The notes: generated from the sequence alone by a model not told the origin. DNA of 64,000 bases from Pseudopedobacter saltans DSM 12145 (GCF_000190735.1 NC_015177.1:1984001-2048000), one strand, 5' to 3'. Positions 1 through 12,842 are shown, counted from the stretch's first letter. Program-made: numbers and translations.

Positions 1-2271
1 CTAAAAAATGACAGTCTGACATTCAACGTTAAGTTATCAGATAAAGACGCAGTAAACCAGCTCGATTTATACGGATTGGTAGAATTTGGAAGTGATACCT
101 TAGCTAAATTAAGCTTGCTGCCTTCGGATTTGATTATAGAAAATGATGTGTGGAAAATTCAGGACAAAGTAAAGTTCAAATTCGAAGAGAAAAGAACCAT
201 TATAGAAAACTTCGAGCTATCCAACAAAACGCAACTTCTGGCTATAAATGGCGCCATTTCTTCTTCCAAAGATGATTTATTAGAAATTGTAACAGAAAAC
301 TTCCGCCTTTCATCTTTAAGACAATTAACCAAAGGTCTGGGTATAGAATTATCCGGAATTATGAATGGTTCGGCAAATCTTTCGGCAATTTTGGGAGAAC
401 CGGATATTAAAGCCGATCTGACTATAGACTCCTTAAAATACAACGAAACTGAAATCGGAAAAATGTTGATTGCCGCTCAATTCGACAATCTGCAAAACAA
501 TATTCAGGTCAAATCCACAATCGAAAAAAACAAAAAAAGAACCGCGGACATTTCCGGAGTTGTTGATTTTAAAAAGGATACCGAGAATCTAAATCTTGAT
601 GTGAACCTGGATGGAACGGAAATTATTATTTTCGAACCCTTTGTCAAAGAACTGGTTTCCAATTTAAAAGGGCGAATATCATCGAATCTAAAAGTCACCG
701 GGTCATTTAATAAACCTCAAATAAATGGTGGTGTAAACTTAATAAATGCAGGTTTTACCGTAAATTACCTTAAAACACCTTATGTCATCAACGATGATGT
801 CACTTTCAACAACAGTGTTATCAACCTGGATAATCTCATTATCTCGGATAAATACAACAATACAGCGATTGCTAACGGAACTGTAGATTTAACCGACGCT
901 TCAAATCCCGATATACGCGCAACTATAAAAGCGACTAATTTCCTTGCATTAAACACCACTGCAAAGGATAATCCTTTATATTACGGAAGTGCCTTTGCAA
1001 CAGGAATATTCACCTTCAATGGGCCAACAGACGCGATGGATATCAATATAAAAGCAAGAACCGAAGAAGGTACAGTTTTCACCGTTCCTTTTAATGCAGC
1101 GTCGACTATTGGAGAAAACGATTTCATAACGTATGTTGCCAAAGACACTACTATATTAGCTCCGGTAAAAGAAAATTTCTTCAAGGGTTTAACCATGGAA
1201 TTCGAACTTACAGTGGGACACAGTTCCATCGTGAATCTAATTACCGACGTTGGTAATATCTATGGTCGTGGCGATGGTCTTCTGCGTCTGAGGATTACTT
1301 CTCTTGGCGATTTCGAGATGTATGGAGACTATATAATTGATGACGGTAAATTTGATTTCACATCCAACAACGTTATCAATAAAACCTTTGAAATTAAAAA
1401 GGGAGGTACCATACGTTGGACCGGAAACCCAAGTGATGCTACCATTAACCTAAGTGCAGCTTATACAACAAGGGCTAATCTTCTGCCATTGTACCAAGCC
1501 GCCGGTCGGACACTGTCAGACGACCGAAGGAACGAAAGAGTTTTGGCCGAGGCTGAGATGATTCTGAATGGTTCCCTTTTAAATCCGGACATAAATTTTG
1601 GTCTCGAGTTCCCTAACAATACCGGTATTAAAACAGAGCTGCAAGGTTATTTGGATAACGAAGACAACGAATCGCAACAAGTTATTAATCTGGTTGTAAG
1701 AAATGCTTTTAACGGAAGTTCCGGAGCGGGAATAGGCTTCACCAATAACGACTTATTGGGGTCTGGTTTAGAACTGGCTTTCAGTAAATTAAATAATATC
1801 ATTTCGCAGTCACTAAATATTAAAAACCTCGATATTAACGTAAGATCGCAAAGTGAAATTGGTGGTAGCTATAGCTTTTTCGATAACCGATTGAAAATAA
1901 CAGGAAACTTTGTCAACAACAAATACAATGTCGACAATATGTTGGATAACAATATTTTAAATTCAAGTTTTACAGATCTTACCAGAGACCTGGAAATGAC
2001 CTACAATATTAACAGAGATGGGACATTTGTAGCTAAAATTTTCCAAAGACCTACAAACAGAGATTTTTTCAATCTTAACCGTGATATTTATGTCAACGGA
2101 TTCGGTCTGGTTTTTACGCAGGAATACGATACTTTCGCCGAGTTTATCCGAAACACTTTTGCAAGAAGAAAACAGCAGCAACTTAACCCGTTGAATGTAC
2201 CAACAAACAATAAAACAAGAAGCAACACGCCAACTGCCCGTCCTATCTCAACGCCTATAAAGCCAGAATAA
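1..2271 (+). CDS. tamB: TamB-type translocation/assembly protein, C-terminal part (5' end outside window)
   Basis: The reading frame is open from base 1, so this is the C-terminal roughly 757 residues of a much larger protein. It is rich in short alternating beta strands with repeated hydrophobic/polar patterning and ends in the DUF490/TamB-type region (around GDGLLRLRITSLGDFEMYGDY, then a C-terminal segment with NINRDGTFVAKIFQRP and a Pro/Thr-rich tail). TamB family proteins form a long periplasmic beta-taco groove from the inner membrane that is linked to outer-membrane biogenesis and lipid or protein transport. The only start-like codon upstream of the bulk is an internal TTG at 76, which is not the true start. 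It converges with the RluA-family gene. Family call is confident; substrate unknown. Confidence 0.85.
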   Translation, partial: LKNDSLTFNVKLSDKDAVNQLDLYGLVEFGSDTLAKLSLLPSDLIIENDVWKIQDKVKFKFEEKRTIIENFELSNKTQLLAINGAISSSKDDLLEIVTENFRLSSLRQLTKGLGIELSGIMNGSANLSAILGEPDIKADLTIDSLKYNETEIGKMLIAAQFDNLQNNIQVKSTIEKNKKRTADISGVVDFKKDTENLNLDVNLDGTEIIIFEPFVKELVSNLKGRISSNLKVTGSFNKPQINGGVNLINAGFTVNYLKTPYVINDDVTFNNSVINLDNLIISDKYNNTAIANGTVDLTDASNPDIRATIKATNFLALNTTAKDNPLYYGSAFATGIFTFNGPTDAMDINIKARTEEGTVFTVPFNAASTIGENDFITYVAKDTTILAPVKENFFKGLTMEFELTVGHSSIVNLITDVGNIYGRGDGLLRLRITSLGDFEMYGDYIIDDGKFDFTSNNVINKTFEIKKGGTIRWTGNPSDATINLSAAYTTRANLLPLYQAAGRTLSDDRRNERVLAEAEMILNGSLLNPDINFGLEFPNNTGIKTELQGYLDNEDNESQQVINLVVRNAFNGSSGAGIGFTNNDLLGSGLELAFSKLNNIISQSLNIKNLDINVRSQSEIGGSYSFFDNRLKITGNFVNNKYNVDNMLDNNILNSSFTDLTRDLEMTYNINRDGTFVAKIFQRPTNRDFFNLNRDIYVNGFGLVFTQEYDTFAEFIRNTFARRKQQQLNPLNVPTNNKTRSNTPTARPISTPIKPE

Positions 2272-2286
2272 CGATAATTTATCGTT
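2270..2286. terminator. Weak inverted repeat between convergent genes
   Basis: A perfect 8+1+8 inverted repeat (AACGATAA then TTATCGTT) starts in the tamB stop codon. In practice it gives a 6-bp stem with a 5-base loop and no T-run on the plus strand. It may act as a weak terminator between tamB and the convergent pseudouridine synthase. Confidence 0.3.
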
Positions 2287-2312
2287 TGAAATCTAAATTA
2301 TGAAAAGCACTA

Positions 2313-3992
2313 CTAGAATTCAGCCTCGACAGTAATTGTCATCGTCTTTTCTAAAATCGGATGATAAAACTGTAACCATTCGGCGTGTAAATGTAAGCGA
2401 TCGCCTTTTTTTCCATAAATATCATCTCCAACAATCGGACAATTCAAACCTGATTTATGAGCTGAGTGTACTCTTAATTGATGAGTTCTACCGGTTATAG
2501 GCCAAAAATGAACTCTTGTTTTACCATTCTTATGTTCTAAAGCACGCCACTTTGTTTTTGCCGGTTTTCCATAATCATAACAAACCAGTTGGCGTGGTCT
2601 GTCTTCCAGATCTACCCTTAAAGGCAAGTCAATAGTTCCTTCATTACTTTCAACTAAACCATCTAAAAGTGCTATATAGCGCTTTTGAACAGTTCTATTT
2701 ATAAACTGGCTCTGCAATTGTATATAAACATCTTTAGACTTTGCGATAAGCATAATACCTGAAGTAGACATATCGAGCCTATGTACTATTAAAGGGCCGG
2801 TAGCATCCGGATATTTAACTTTGATACGTTCCAGCACAGAATCTGTCACATTAATCCCGGGAACAGACAAAAACTCCGCAGGTTTATTAACAATGCACAA
2901 ATAATCGTCATCATACACAATATCAAGCGCTTTACCATCCGCGGGGTTTCTCAACATCGGGTTTTCTTCTACCTCCATCCCCAACAGCATATGATTTAAG
3001 ATAGGCTCGCATTTTCCTCTGCAAGCCGGATAAAAACTTTTATGCTTTCTTATTTCCGATGCAGGAGATTGTCCCCACCAAAATTCCGCCATGGCTATTG
3101 GCTTTAAATCATGAAGAAAAGCGTATTGCAAAAGCTTCGGCGCAGCACATTCACCTGCACCTGCCGGAGGTGCTATATTTAAATCTTCGTTAAAGATTTG
3201 AGATAGATTTTTAGTTTCCTTACGGATATTCAGAAATGTATACTGTTCAAAAATCTGTTGCTGTAAAGCCGAGGATTTTTCCTTTCTCAGTTCCTTTAAT
3301 CTGTTTATCTCTCCCTCGTAACCAAAGAGTTCTCTTTCTATGTTTTCTTGCTGTATTTTAAGAGATTCAAGCGTTAACTTTGCAAAATATTGTTGTTTTA
3401 AGCTTTCTTCCTTCAGTTGTTCGCATAGATCCTGATAGTCCTGATCACTTAAACTTGCTTTTGCTGATTCCCTTCGTATTTTCCGATCCTTTTTACCTTC
3501 TCTTAATTGCCGTTTTTCTTTTTCTACAGCTAATAATATTTTGGAGACTTCTTCTTCAGTTTGCTTCTTAAGCTTAAGATAATATTCAGATATTTCTAAT
3601 TCTTCAATCTTTCTGTTAATTGCATTAAGTTCCTTTTCCCCTTCTAAAAAGAATCCGTCTTCCTTTAGAATATCAAAAACAGGAGGAACAAACCCCAAAT
3701 GATGATTACCGCCAGCCAATTTACCCGAAAAAGCAGATAGATAACCCAATTCTCCTTCTCTATTTTCTACAACTAATACACCAAACATTTTCCCTATAAT
3801 AAGCCCATTTTGTTTCGGATCGAGCCCAAAATTATGCTGCCAGCCTGTTTGATGTTCTAAATGATGTTGCAATTCCTCAGCAGCCATTATACATAAGGGA
3901 TGGGGGCTATAATAGAAAGGATAATTAAATTTCCTGGGTAAGAATATATCTTCTACGGATTGAGAAAATCGGGTAAATAAACTTGAAAGCAT
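2313..3992 (-). CDS. RluA-family pseudouridine synthase with long N-terminal extension
   Basis: The C-terminal third (from about residue 355) is an RluA-type pseudouridine synthase. The motif HRLDMSTSG lies at 404-412 with the catalytic Asp at 407, followed by TGRTHQLRVH and a GDDIYG segment. Such enzymes isomerise specific uridines in rRNA or tRNA. About 350 residues precede it: a globular start, a strongly charged predicted coiled coil (about 120-260, rich in E, K, Q and L), and a conserved-looking APPAGAGECAAPKLL segment at 274-288 with further Cys residues (CRGKC near 324-328). At 559 aa it is about twice the length of plain RluA or RluD. No S4 domain is evident. The RNA target cannot be read from the sequence. 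A TAnnTTTG box on the minus strand lies about 20 bases upstream of the ATG. Confidence 0.85.
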   Translation of the reverse strand: MLSSLFTRFSQSVEDIFLPRKFNYPFYYSPHPLCIMAAEELQHHLEHQTGWQHNFGLDPKQNGLIIGKMFGVLVVENREGELGYLSAFSGKLAGGNHHLGFVPPVFDILKEDGFFLEGEKELNAINRKIEELEISEYYLKLKKQTEEEVSKILLAVEKEKRQLREGKKDRKIRRESAKASLSDQDYQDLCEQLKEESLKQQYFAKLTLESLKIQQENIERELFGYEGEINRLKELRKEKSSALQQQIFEQYTFLNIRKETKNLSQIFNEDLNIAPPAGAGECAAPKLLQYAFLHDLKPIAMAEFWWGQSPASEIRKHKSFYPACRGKCEPILNHMLLGMEVEENPMLRNPADGKALDIVYDDDYLCIVNKPAEFLSVPGINVTDSVLERIKVKYPDATGPLIVHRLDMSTSGIMLIAKSKDVYIQLQSQFINRTVQKRYIALLDGLVESNEGTIDLPLRVDLEDRPRQLVCYDYGKPAKTKWRALEHKNGKTRVHFWPITGRTHQLRVHSAHKSGLNCPIVGDDIYGKKGDRLHLHAEWLQFYHPILEKTMTITVEAEF

Positions 3993-4013
3993 AAACTCAA
4001 ATCAAACAGATGC

Positions 4014-4021
4014 CAAATTTA
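4014..4021 (-). promoter_or_regulatory. Candidate Bacteroidota -7 box for the pseudouridine synthase gene
   Basis: On the minus strand this reads TAAATTTG, an exact match to TAnnTTTG, 21 bases upstream of the ATG at 3992. The best upstream TTG is only 14 bases away, so the -33 element is poor. Confidence 0.4.
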
Positions 4022-4060
4022 AGCAATTAAGCTTTCAAGTTTAGAGGTGCTACTTTTTAT

Positions 4061-5992
4061 TTACAATTTCACGTTGTTTTTTAAAGAAATCACATGGATT
4101 AACCGGTGTAGATCTTGTGGAATAAAAGGCTTTGTTAAAACGTAATCCATACCTGCCTCCATAGCTGCGTTTTTCTCATCTTCCAATACGGCTGCAGACA
4201 TAGAAATTATAGGAGTATACTTTTTATCATCGTTAAACTCAGTTCTAATGTGTTTAGTTGCTTCGTACCCCCCCATACCTGGCATGTAGGTATCCATCAA
4301 AATAAAATCATAGCTATGCTTTTTCAGCATAGCTATGGCTTCCTGTCCATTTTGAGTAACATCAACTTCTATATTCCAGTTCTTCAAAAACTTAACTACT
4401 ATAAATTGATTAATTTGATTGTCTTCGGCAACTAAAGCTCTCATACCGGCAAAAGATGTAAGTTCTTCGATATTTTCCGCAGGTGTACTGTAGTTGTTAA
4501 TCGCCCTAAAAGTTAATTCGAACCAGAAATTGGATCCTTTTCCGTATTCACTGTTAAAATCAATTTTGCCATTCTGCAGTTCAACTAGTTTTTTCACTAT
4601 CCCCAAACCCAGTCCAGTTCCCCCGTATTTCAAAGAAGTATCATCGTCAGCTTGTTCATAAGATTCAAATATCTTCGCTTTTCTTTCTGGTTGAATCCCA
4701 ATTCCCGTATCTTTTACCTCGAATTTTACGGTTATATAATCTCCTTCGTGAGATAACTGGTTTACCCGTAAGCTAACATATCCTTTCTCCGTAAATTTAA
4801 TCGCATTGCTGATTAAGTTCATCAAAATCTGGTTTAACCTTAAAGGATCTGTTTCTATGTATTTAGGTAGCCTTGGATCAATTTCAAGATTTAAATCCAA
4901 CAATTTCTCATTGGCTTTTGTCCGCATCAACTCAATAGAAGATTTAAGGATATGATAAATATTCACTTCCTTTTTGCTAAGCACAAATTTCCCAGCGTCA
5001 ATTTTAGATAAGTCTAATATATCGTTAACTACACCTAAAAGCGACTGCGAAGACACTTCCAAAAGCTTAACCATTTGCTTTTGCGCCTCTTCGAGTTCCG
5101 TTTGTTTCAATAAGTTGGCTATTCCGATTATTCCATTTAAGGGAGTCCTTAACTCATGACTCATATTAGCCAAAAACGTCTCTTTAACATTCCTTGCCTG
5201 TATGGCATCTTCCTTAGAATGGATTAACTGCTCTTCGTATTGTTTCTGCAAAGTATGATTGCTGATACTGAAGAAATACTTCTTCTTACTAAACGTTACT
5301 CTGCATTCTGTCCAAACCAGCTCCCCTTTATTGTTCAGTAACTGAAATTCAAAAGTTCTTTCCTTTTCATGATCTAGCTTCAACAGTTCTTCCCTGAAAT
5401 CTTCCAAGCGATTTTTGGGAACCAGTGAATAAATTGGCCTCTCCAAAACATCTTCCTTCTTAAAGCCCAGTATTTTTTCGATAGACGGATTTAACTCTTC
5501 TATCAACTTTGTCCTTTCATCAACAACACAAATAATATCTACAGAATTGGCTATAATTACAGCATACCGTTCCAAAGCCGCATTCTTATGCTTAATTTCT
5601 AACTGAGCTTTTGCTAACCGAATAAACGAGTCAACCTTAGCCATAGTAATAATTGGGTCCAGCGGTTTATAGAGATAATCCATAGCTCCTGTAGAAAGCC
5701 CTTTCACAGCATATTTGGTTTCCTTAGAAATTGCGGTAACAAATAATATAAGAATATCTTTTGTTCTCGGATGGGACTTTAACATCTCTACCAGTGTGAA
5801 CCCATCTATGTTGGGCATTTGGACATCTACCAAAGCCAAACAAATATTCTGGTCCCAAGCTAACTTCAAGGCTTCATTTGGAGACGTTGTAGAAATGATA
5901 TTGATATCATCTCTTTGTATAAGTGCCTCTAGCGCAATAATATTTTCTTCTTTATCGTCGACTATAAGTACGTTAATTTTATCCATTTGCAC
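4061..5992 (-). CDS. Hybrid sensor histidine kinase/response regulator (REC-PAS-HisKA-HATPase-REC)
   Basis: A 643-aa soluble protein with no membrane segment. An N-terminal receiver has its phosphoacceptor Asp at 56 (LVDVQMP) and Lys 109 in YLYKP. A PAS-like domain follows at about 140-250, then HisKA with ANMSHELRTPLNG (His 279), an HATPase domain with N-box NQILMNLISNA, DTGIG and GGTGLGLGI, and a C-terminal receiver with Asp 567 (LMDTYMP; the usual MDG reads MGG). The N-terminal receiver suggests it is itself a phosphotransfer target, plausibly of the large kinase at the head of the operon. It is the last gene of that operon and overlaps cheB by 14 bases. A second Met at residue 3 is an equally good start. 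Confidence 0.9.
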   Translation of the reverse strand: MQMDKINVLIVDDKEENIIALEALIQRDDINIISTTSPNEALKLAWDQNICLALVDVQMPNIDGFTLVEMLKSHPRTKDILILFVTAISKETKYAVKGLSTGAMDYLYKPLDPIITMAKVDSFIRLAKAQLEIKHKNAALERYAVIIANSVDIICVVDERTKLIEELNPSIEKILGFKKEDVLERPIYSLVPKNRLEDFREELLKLDHEKERTFEFQLLNNKGELVWTECRVTFSKKKYFFSISNHTLQKQYEEQLIHSKEDAIQARNVKETFLANMSHELRTPLNGIIGIANLLKQTELEEAQKQMVKLLEVSSQSLLGVVNDILDLSKIDAGKFVLSKKEVNIYHILKSSIELMRTKANEKLLDLNLEIDPRLPKYIETDPLRLNQILMNLISNAIKFTEKGYVSLRVNQLSHEGDYITVKFEVKDTGIGIQPERKAKIFESYEQADDDTSLKYGGTGLGLGIVKKLVELQNGKIDFNSEYGKGSNFWFELTFRAINNYSTPAENIEELTSFAGMRALVAEDNQINQFIVVKFLKNWNIEVDVTQNGQEAIAMLKKHSYDFILMDTYMPGMGGYEATKHIRTEFNDDKKYTPIISMSAAVLEDEKNAAMEAGMDYVLTKPFIPQDLHRLIHVISLKNNVKL

Positions 5993-6554
5993 TTAATATA
6001 ACTAGGTATTCTTTTATTTGTTCTATCGTTAATATCATTGTTTGGGCTGCCTGAGAAATCGCCGCAGACGGCATGGCATTAAATTTTGCTTCTTGTAAAT
6101 CCTGAACGATTGTCTTTCCTCCGATTTCCTTTAGAGCCAATAATCCGTCGGCACCATCTCTGTTTGCTCCTGACAGTAAAATTCCCAATATTTTTTTTCC
6201 GTAAACATCTATTGCACTTTCAAATGCAACATCAATACTTGGTCTGGAATACCATAATGTTTCTGATTTATCTAACGAAAAAATCTTTTCTTTTTCTATT
6301 AAAACATGATAATCCGGCGGGCATAAATACGCAATACCCGGTTCAATCCGTTCTTTATCATTGATTTCCTTTATTTTTACATCCGACTGCTCACTCAACA
6401 ATTTATCAAGGTCATATTGCGAGCTATATTTCCTATGCAGCACAATAAGAATCGGATACTTAAATCCTTTGGGTAAGCTCCGTACTATGTCTAAAACAGG
6501 AAGAAAAGCTCCTGCCGAACCGCCTATTACAATTAACTCTATACTTTCTCTCAT
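5979..6554 (-). CDS. CheB-type protein-glutamate methylesterase domain protein
   Basis: A 191-aa protein consisting only of the CheB catalytic domain, without the N-terminal receiver of classical CheB. The triad is visible: Ser 13 in IGGSAGA, His 40 in VLHRKYS, and Asp 133 in LLSGANRDGADG. CheB removes methyl esters (or deamidates Gln) on glutamates of chemoreceptors. There is no chemoreceptor, CheA or CheW in the window, so the substrate is probably a non-canonical sensor, most simply the neighbouring kinase. It overlaps cheR by 4 bases (ATGA) and the downstream kinase by 14 bases, indicating tight translational coupling. Without a receiver it is not obviously controlled by direct phosphorylation. 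Confidence 0.9.
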   Translation of the reverse strand: MRESIELIVIGGSAGAFLPVLDIVRSLPKGFKYPILIVLHRKYSSQYDLDKLLSEQSDVKIKEINDKERIEPGIAYLCPPDYHVLIEKEKIFSLDKSETLWYSRPSIDVAFESAIDVYGKKILGILLSGANRDGADGLLALKEIGGKTIVQDLQEAKFNAMPSAAISQAAQTMILTIEQIKEYLVILSANG

Positions 6555-7381
6555 ATCTTTTGATAAATATTCTCATGAATATCTATAATCCGTAACCTCG
6601 ATCTTATAGCCGCTGATCTTATCGATTCTTTAGACCCTAATATTAAAAACCCCAGCGGACAAAGACTATCTATAAGAAGGTTTAAAACCCTGTCCTGAAG
6701 TTCCTGCTGAAAGTAAATCAAAACATTTCGACAGGAAACTAACTGAAATTCATTAAAAACCCTATCCGAAACAAGATTATGAACGGAAAAAAGCGATTTT
6801 TTCTTAAATTCTTCCGTTATAATTGCATTATCGTACATAACAGTATAATAATTAGAAAAAGGCCCTTTCAAATTTACTTTGTAAAAATTCTCGGAATAGA
6901 ATTTCATCTTTTTCAGAGAATAAATACCTTTTTTTGCTTCTTCCAATACCTCTTCATTAATATCTGTTCCGTAGAAAAAAGACCGCTCATAAAGGTCAAA
7001 TTCTTTAAACAGGATGGAGAACGAATAAAGCTCTTCTCCGCTTGAACAACCTGAATGCCAAACCTTTATCTGCTGAAAAGAAGACAGATAAGGAATAACA
7101 TTTTTAATAACACTTTTATACAGATTTGTATCTCTAAACATTTCAGTAACATTAACAGTTACTTCCCTGATCAGATATTCAATAAAAGAGTTATCATTTA
7201 CAATTTTATTCTTCAGATCGAATACATCCCATTTTCTTAAATTAAGAATACGTTCAAATCTTCGTTTTAAAGATGCCTTACTATACAGAGAAAAGTCAAA
7301 ATCAAACCGCATTTTTATCATCAATACGACCTCGTCCAACTCTTCAAAAGTTAATTGTTTTAATTTCGTCACAGGTAACAT
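6551..7381 (-). CDS. CheR-type protein-glutamate O-methyltransferase
   Basis: A 276-aa SAM-dependent methyltransferase of the CheR family. It has the N-terminal helical domain (LYSKASLKRRFERIL, basic, as in the receptor-binding region), the SAM-binding motif HSGCSSGEELYS, the acidic strand end YGTDINEE, and the SCRNVLIYF motif typical of CheR. CheR methylates glutamate side chains, classically on chemoreceptors. Here it sits between the large CHASE3 kinase (6-base gap) and cheB (4-base overlap). That position suggests it modifies a component of this signalling operon rather than a swimming chemotaxis array. No TPR extension is present. Confidence 0.92.
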   Translation of the reverse strand: MLPVTKLKQLTFEELDEVVLMIKMRFDFDFSLYSKASLKRRFERILNLRKWDVFDLKNKIVNDNSFIEYLIREVTVNVTEMFRDTNLYKSVIKNVIPYLSSFQQIKVWHSGCSSGEELYSFSILFKEFDLYERSFFYGTDINEEVLEEAKKGIYSLKKMKFYSENFYKVNLKGPFSNYYTVMYDNAIITEEFKKKSLFSVHNLVSDRVFNEFQLVSCRNVLIYFQQELQDRVLNLLIDSLCPLGFLILGSKESIRSAAIRSRLRIIDIHENIYQKI

Positions 7382-7387
7382 TATCGG

Positions 7388-10828
<3,441 letters not shown>

Positions 10829-10866
10829 ATAAAAATTTAGACTTTTTTAGTTGCTTATAAAGCTAT

Positions 10867-10894
10867 AAAAAAAGAGGACTAAAGTCCTCTTTTT
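10867..10894 (-). terminator. Rho-independent terminator after gldC
   Basis: A 12-bp perfect stem (AAAAAGAGGACT with AGTCCTCTTTTT) ends in the gldC stop codon and has an A-run on the plus strand, i.e. a T-run on the minus strand. It ends the rhlE-gldC transcript just before the start region of the large kinase gene. Confidence 0.85.
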
Positions 10895-11237
10895 ATTTAT
10901 TCATTATATTCATTTTCTCCGAGAAATGTTCACAATAATCTTTCAGATCACCCATTAGTTTTTCGGCCATCGGATCACCCCCCGATGCCCTTAAAAAAGC
11001 ATCACCCATTTGCAGTAAATTCTGACAAAAGAAAATCTTCATTTCATCATAAGGCATATCTTTCGTCCACAAATCTATCCTCAGAGTATTCTGATATCCC
11101 GGATCCCAAAGTCCCAACATCATAGACTTAACAGGCAAAGCATCCTGATTTTCGCCGTCTGTAGATTCCCATGTTATATTCTCCGGTACATTATTATCAT
11201 CTAATTCAACCGTTAACTTGATTTCTGCTTTTCTCAT
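10893..11237 (-). CDS. gldC: Gliding motility protein GldC
   Basis: This 114-aa soluble protein matches GldC over its whole length, starting MRKAEIKLTVELDDNNVPENI and containing KSMMLGLWDPGYQNTLRIDLWTK-type sequence. GldC is found across Bacteroidota, including non-gliders. In Flavobacterium gldC is normally beside gldB and its loss only partly affects gliding, so its basic role is not settled. Here it is the last gene of an rhlE operon and overlaps the small membrane protein gene by 4 bases. No gldB is present in the window. The function outside gliding is unknown. Confidence 0.85.
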   Translation of the reverse strand: MRKAEIKLTVELDDNNVPENITWESTDGENQDALPVKSMMLGLWDPGYQNTLRIDLWTKDMPYDEMKIFFCQNLLQMGDAFLRASGGDPMAEKLMGDLKDYCEHFSEKMNIMNK

Positions 11238-11503
11238 ATCTTTTTAAAAATTAATATCATTGCAACTATTAATACTATAAACGAAGTCTGGATGATCCAA
11301 ACCCATTTACGATCAGGAACCATTCGTCTAAAAAGTACGTCAGTTATAAAAAGTACTATTGCTAAAATTAAAGTGTAAAGTACCTTTAAATTGGCTCCGG
11401 ATAAAGGCGATTCGTTATTACCAAATAAAAAAAAGCCAGCATAAAAAACACATATTGCAACAACAATGCTCAGTGGTGTTATTTTAATGTCGGATAATCT
11501 CAT
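11234..11503 (-). CDS. Small three-helix membrane protein, unknown function
   Basis: This 89-aa protein has three likely membrane helices (about 11-29, 39-57 and 67-87) separated by short loops with NNESPLSG and RRMVPDRKW. It has no recognisable catalytic motif. It overlaps rhlE upstream and gldC downstream by 4 bases each, so all three are translationally coupled. It is probably a conserved Sphingobacteriaceae inner-membrane protein of unknown role. Confidence 0.7.
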   Translation of the reverse strand: MRLSDIKITPLSIVVAICVFYAGFFLFGNNESPLSGANLKVLYTLILAIVLFITDVLFRRMVPDRKWVWIIQTSFIVLIVAMILIFKKI

Positions 11504-12837
11504 TTTCTTTTGTTTTTACCAAAACTTCCTTTAGGCGGTATTTTACCTGTAGTCTTAGCTCTTTGCGCTTTAAATTTAGCTTTCTGGTTTGGAGTCTTTT
11601 TATCATGGAACGCTCCCTTAAATTCAGGATCCTCTTTCCTTTTTTGATTATCGATTTCGCGGGCTATCGCCTGACGTTCTTCATAAGCGGTATCTTCTAT
11701 AAAAACTTTTGAAGGAATGTCTTTAACAGGAATTTGCTGGCGAATCAATTTTTCTATTTTACGGATAGAATATTCCTCTGCAGGATTACAAAACGTGATA
11801 GCCTTACCCTGGCTAAAAGCTCTTCCAGTTCTACCAATACGATGAACGTAATCTTCGTAAACAACAGGAACTTCAAAGTTGATAACATGAGAAACCGAAC
11901 TGACATCGATTCCCCTTGCAGCAACATCTGTTGCTACCAAAATCCTTACTTCGTCATTTTTAAAGGAATTTATAGAGTTGATTCTGGTATTCTGACCTTT
12001 ATTGGCATGTAATACCTTCACATGATTTTCATTAAATCTGCGCAACAAAAAACGATATACATTTTCAGCAACAACCCTTGTTCTGCAAAAAATAATCAGC
12101 TTAGAAACATCCGGATCGTCTTCTACGAAAATCTTCAATAAGTTTATTTTCGTCTTCAAATTAGGAACAAAGTAAAGTTCCTGTTCTACCGTCTCTGCTG
12201 GCGTTGCCTGCGGCGTAACCTCCACCTTGGTCGGCCAAAGCAAAAAATTTTCAGACAAGCGCTCGACCTTTTCACTCATTGTTGCAGAGAACAACAAATT
12301 TTGACGCTTCTTTGGAACTATCTCCAGTACCTTATTAATCTGCGGCATAAAGCCCATATCCATCATCTTATCTGCCTCGTCCAATACCAGAAACTGAAGC
12401 TTCTTGGTGACGATATGTCCATCTAGATATAGGTCCATAAACCTTCCCGGGGTAGCTATTAGTATATCTGCACCTTTAGCTAACTGATCGGCTTGCGCTT
12501 TAGGTCCAATACCTCCAAAAACTACTACCGAACGTAAATCGGTATATTTTGAAAAGATTTTCACATTCTCTTCTATCTGCAATGCCAGCTCTCTTGTTGG
12601 CGCTAAAATAAGTGCCCGGATATCATCGCCCTGTGCAAATTTCAACTTCATGATCATGGGTAAAACATAAGCAGCTGTTTTCCCGGTCCCTGTTTGAGCA
12701 ATTCCCAGAACATCCTGCCCGTTTAAAATAGGTGGAATGGCTTTTTCTTGTATAGGTGTTGGTTGAGTATACCCAGCCTCTTCTATAGCATTTAATATTT
12801 GTCTGTTAAATTTAAAGTCTTCGAAGTTTTTAGACAT
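11500..12837 (-). CDS. rhlE: DEAD-box RNA helicase, RhlE-like
   Basis: A complete DEAD-box helicase core: Q-motif (FNRQILNAIEEAGYTQPTPIQ), Walker A (AQTGTGKTA), PTRELALQ, TPGR, DEAD (VLDEADKMMD), SAT (FSATM), the C-terminal RecA domain with ATDVAARGIDV and HRIGRTGR, and a Lys/Arg-rich tail (about residues 375-445) typical of RhlE proteins that bind structured RNA. It likely remodels rRNA or mRNA, often under cold stress. The frame extends to a GTG at 12843, but a perfect -7 box (TATCTTTG on the minus strand) covers that GTG, so the ATG at 12837 is taken as the start, giving 445 aa. It is the first gene of the rhlE-membrane protein-gldC operon. Confidence 0.92.
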   Translation of the reverse strand: MSKNFEDFKFNRQILNAIEEAGYTQPTPIQEKAIPPILNGQDVLGIAQTGTGKTAAYVLPMIMKLKFAQGDDIRALILAPTRELALQIEENVKIFSKYTDLRSVVVFGGIGPKAQADQLAKGADILIATPGRFMDLYLDGHIVTKKLQFLVLDEADKMMDMGFMPQINKVLEIVPKKRQNLLFSATMSEKVERLSENFLLWPTKVEVTPQATPAETVEQELYFVPNLKTKINLLKIFVEDDPDVSKLIIFCRTRVVAENVYRFLLRRFNENHVKVLHANKGQNTRINSINSFKNDEVRILVATDVAARGIDVSSVSHVINFEVPVVYEDYVHRIGRTGRAFSQGKAITFCNPAEEYSIRKIEKLIRQQIPVKDIPSKVFIEDTAYEERQAIAREIDNQKRKEDPEFKGAFHDKKTPNQKAKFKAQRAKTTGKIPPKGSFGKNKRK

Positions 12838-12842
12838 AGCCA

